A stretch of DNA of 7,651 nucleotides, from assembly GCA_017858295.1 (NCBI GenBank), contig JAFMBU010000074.1:1-7651 (forward strand), written 5' to 3'. Source of the stretch: Porticoccaceae bacterium. GTDB lineage: Bacteria > Pseudomonadota > Gammaproteobacteria > Pseudomonadales > Porticoccaceae. How positions within the stretch are numbered: the stretch's first letter is position 1; the number at the start of each line of letters is the position of its first letter. Below, in pieces: positions 5,883 to 7,651 of this stretch. The notes below the pieces were generated by a model. It was given only the letters and a program-made list of their open reading frames with translations, ran no database searches and had not been told where the DNA came from. The position numbers and the translations under genes are program-made.

Positions 5883-5980
5883 GCGGGCATTGCCTTTACC
5901 GTCTCAGCGCTCTGACCCTTGAGTCATCACACTGAGAGATAAAGTATCTATAGTGCCCGAAATATTCCCTTATTCTTTTA

Positions 5981-7651
5981 TCAAATCTCGATATTTAACG
6001 CTTCGCTCAAGGCTGCTTCGACATCTGCTGCAGTCATTGCAACTTCAGGCGCAGCTTCAGCTTCACGGGTCTTGCGTCGCTGAGCGTGATAAGCCAAACC
6101 AGTTCCCGCAGGAATCAGTCGACCTACAACCACGTTCTCTTTCAGGCCGCGCAGCGGATCGGCTTTGCCGGTAACCGCAGCTTCGGTGAGCACTCGCGTG
6201 GTCTCCTGGAAAGAGGCTGCCGAGATAAAGCTTTCGGTGGCCAGTGAGGCTTTGGTAATACCGAGCAGTTGACGATCAAACTTAACCGGCTGCAGTCCCT
6301 CTTGACGAAGACGCTCATTCTCTGCCAGAACACGTCGGTACTCGACCTGTTCACCGCGGATCATGGTAGCTGAATCAGCCATATCGGTGATTTCAACTTT
6401 GCGCAGCATCTGACGAATGATAACTTCAACGTGCTTATCATTAATCTTCACGCCCTGCAGACGGTAGACTTCCTGAATCTCGTTGACGATGTACTTGGCC
6501 AGCTCACTGATGCCCTTAAGACGCAGAATATCGTGTGGAATTGGTGGTCCATCAGAGATGACCTCACCCTTCTCAACGTGCTCACCTTCAAACACACTCA
6601 GAGTACGCCACTTTGGAATCAACTCTTCGTAGTGCAGCTTGCCATTTGGCAATGGCTGACCGTCGTCTGGAGTGATAACCAAGCGCAACTTGCCCTTAGT
6701 CTCTTTACCCAGAGTAACGGTACCGGTGATCTCGGCCAAGATGGCAGGATCTTTCGGCTTGCGCGCTTCAAACAGATCGGCAACCCGTGGCAGACCACCT
6801 GTAATATCCTTGGTACCACCAGAATCCTGTGGGATTCTTGCGATGATCTCACCGATATCAATGGTACTGCCGTCGACAATATTGATACTGGCGTTAGCAG
6901 GCAGAGGATAGTGCGCAGGAACAGTTGAGTTCGGGAAGTGCAACTCTTTACCTTTGCTGTCGCTCAGAGAGATCATTGGCTTGAGATCTTTACCTGCCGC
7001 TGGACGCTCGTTCGGGTTGATGATCGAAATACTGGTCAAACCGGTCATGTCATCAGTTTGCTGACGAACACTTAAGCCCTCTTCCATACCAGAGAAGGAG
7101 GCTTTACCAGCCACTTCACTGACGATTGGGTGAGTGTGCGGATCCCAAGTTGCAATCACAGCACCGGCGTCCACTTTGGAGCCGTCTTTAATCTTGATCA
7201 GTGCGCCGTAAGGAAGCTTATAGCGCTCGCGCTCACGACCGTTCTCATCGGCAATAGCCAGCTCGCCAGAGCGAGACACTGCAATCAGGTTGCCAGACTT
7301 ATTCTCAACAGTCTTGAGATTGATAAGACGAGCTACACCGTTTTGCTTAACTTTAACACTGTCCACTGCAGAGGCACGAGATGCCGCACCACCAATGTGG
7401 AAGGTACGCATAGTCAGCTGTGTACCCGGCTCACCAATTGACTGAGCAGCAATAACACCCACTGCCTCGCCTTGGTTGACGCGGTGTCCACGAGCCAGAT
7501 CGCGACCGTAACAGGCGGAACAGATGCCATGGCTAACTTCACAGGTGATTGGCGAGCGCACTATCACTTCATCGATGCTCTGAGCTTCAATACGCAGCAC
7601 CCAGTTTTCATCAATCATGGTGCCAGCGGGAACAGCAATTTCTTCGCTGCC
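5981..7651 (-). CDS. rpoC: RNA polymerase beta' subunit, C-terminal 556 residues (5' end outside the window)
   Basis: Beta' forms half of the RNA polymerase active-site cleft. The visible frame runs from GSEEIAVPAGTMIDENW at the window edge to a TGA at 5983-5981. It contains the last three cysteines of the second zinc site (CEVSHGICSAC, fragment residues 37, 44, 47) and the bridge-helix-side/trigger-loop block IAAQSIGEPGTQLTMRTFHIGG, with the catalytic Met81, Arg82 and His85 of the fragment. The long proteobacterial trigger-loop insertion (SI3) follows. Then come GGTKDITGGLPRVADLFEARKPKDPAILAE, DVYRLQGVKINDKHVEVI-like clamp sequence and the conserved end segment DLLGITKASLATESFISAASFQETTRVLTEAA-type (here QLLGITKAS). 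The apparent ATG at 7618 is internal; homology continues upstream of it. No convincing intrinsic terminator follows the stop, so some read-through into rpsL is possible. Confidence 0.97.
   Translation of the reverse strand, partial: GSEEIAVPAGTMIDENWVLRIEAQSIDEVIVRSPITCEVSHGICSACYGRDLARGHRVNQGEAVGVIAAQSIGEPGTQLTMRTFHIGGAASRASAVDSVKVKQNGVARLINLKTVENKSGNLIAVSRSGELAIADENGRERERYKLPYGALIKIKDGSKVDAGAVIATWDPHTHPIVSEVAGKASFSGMEEGLSVRQQTDDMTGLTSISIINPNERPAAGKDLKPMISLSDSKGKELHFPNSTVPAHYPLPANASINIVDGSTIDIGEIIARIPQDSGGTKDITGGLPRVADLFEARKPKDPAILAEITGTVTLGKETKGKLRLVITPDDGQPLPNGKLHYEELIPKWRTLSVFEGEHVEKGEVISDGPPIPHDILRLKGISELAKYIVNEIQEVYRLQGVKINDKHVEVIIRQMLRKVEITDMADSATMIRGEQVEYRRVLAENERLRQEGLQPVKFDRQLLGITKASLATESFISAASFQETTRVLTEAAVTGKADPLRGLKENVVVGRLIPAGTGLAYHAQRRKTREAEAAPEVAMTAADVEAALSEALNIEI

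Noticed and set aside
5929..5956. An imperfect dyad after rpoC (CACT/AGTG with an inner AGAT/ATCT) as a possible rpoC terminator
   Set aside because: The stem is interrupted and no U run follows on the minus strand.
6431..6928. A 165-codon plus-strand frame opposite rpoC
   Set aside because: It is an antisense shadow of conserved beta' sequence with no recognisable domain.
7616..7618. ATG at 7618 as the start of a separate 545-aa protein
   Set aside because: Homology to beta' continues upstream of it without a stop to the window edge, so it is an internal methionine.

Overview
The window carries the 'str' end of the rpoBC-str region of a gammaproteobacterium: rpoC (3' part), rpsL, rpsG, fusA, a second EF-G gene (fusA2) and the first 17 codons of tuf. 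The protein sequences resemble those of Pseudomonas, Vibrio and E. coli, and the EF-G2 type is one seen in marine gammaproteobacteria. Base composition looks close to balanced. I would guess a marine gammaproteobacterium but cannot name the order from this sequence alone.

Layout, read along the minus strand from the right edge: rpoC (7651-5981, 5' end outside the window); a 226-base gap with a strong sigma70-type promoter, two small leader hairpins and a U-rich tract; rpsL (5754-5380); a 92-base spacer with a hairpin; rpsG (5287-4817); a 119-base spacer with a terminator-like hairpin; fusA (4697-2595, GTG start). A bidirectional terminator (2500-2535) then separates fusA from fusA2 (384-2471), which lies on the plus strand and converges on fusA. 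Left of fusA2 is a 332-base divergent gap, then tuf on the minus strand (51 to 1 and beyond).

All the genes serve transcription or translation elongation: RNA polymerase beta', ribosomal proteins S12 and S7, two EF-G GTPases and EF-Tu. In the textbook str operon (rpsL-rpsG-fusA-tuf) tuf directly follows fusA. Here a complete, oppositely oriented second EF-G gene sits between them, so tuf should need its own promoter. Together with the terminator-like hairpin between rpsG and fusA, this suggests the operon is split into separately tuned units. That is an inference from layout.

No mobile element, CRISPR array, tRNA, rRNA or accessory system is visible. This is core housekeeping DNA, and its interest lies in gene order and regulatory structure.
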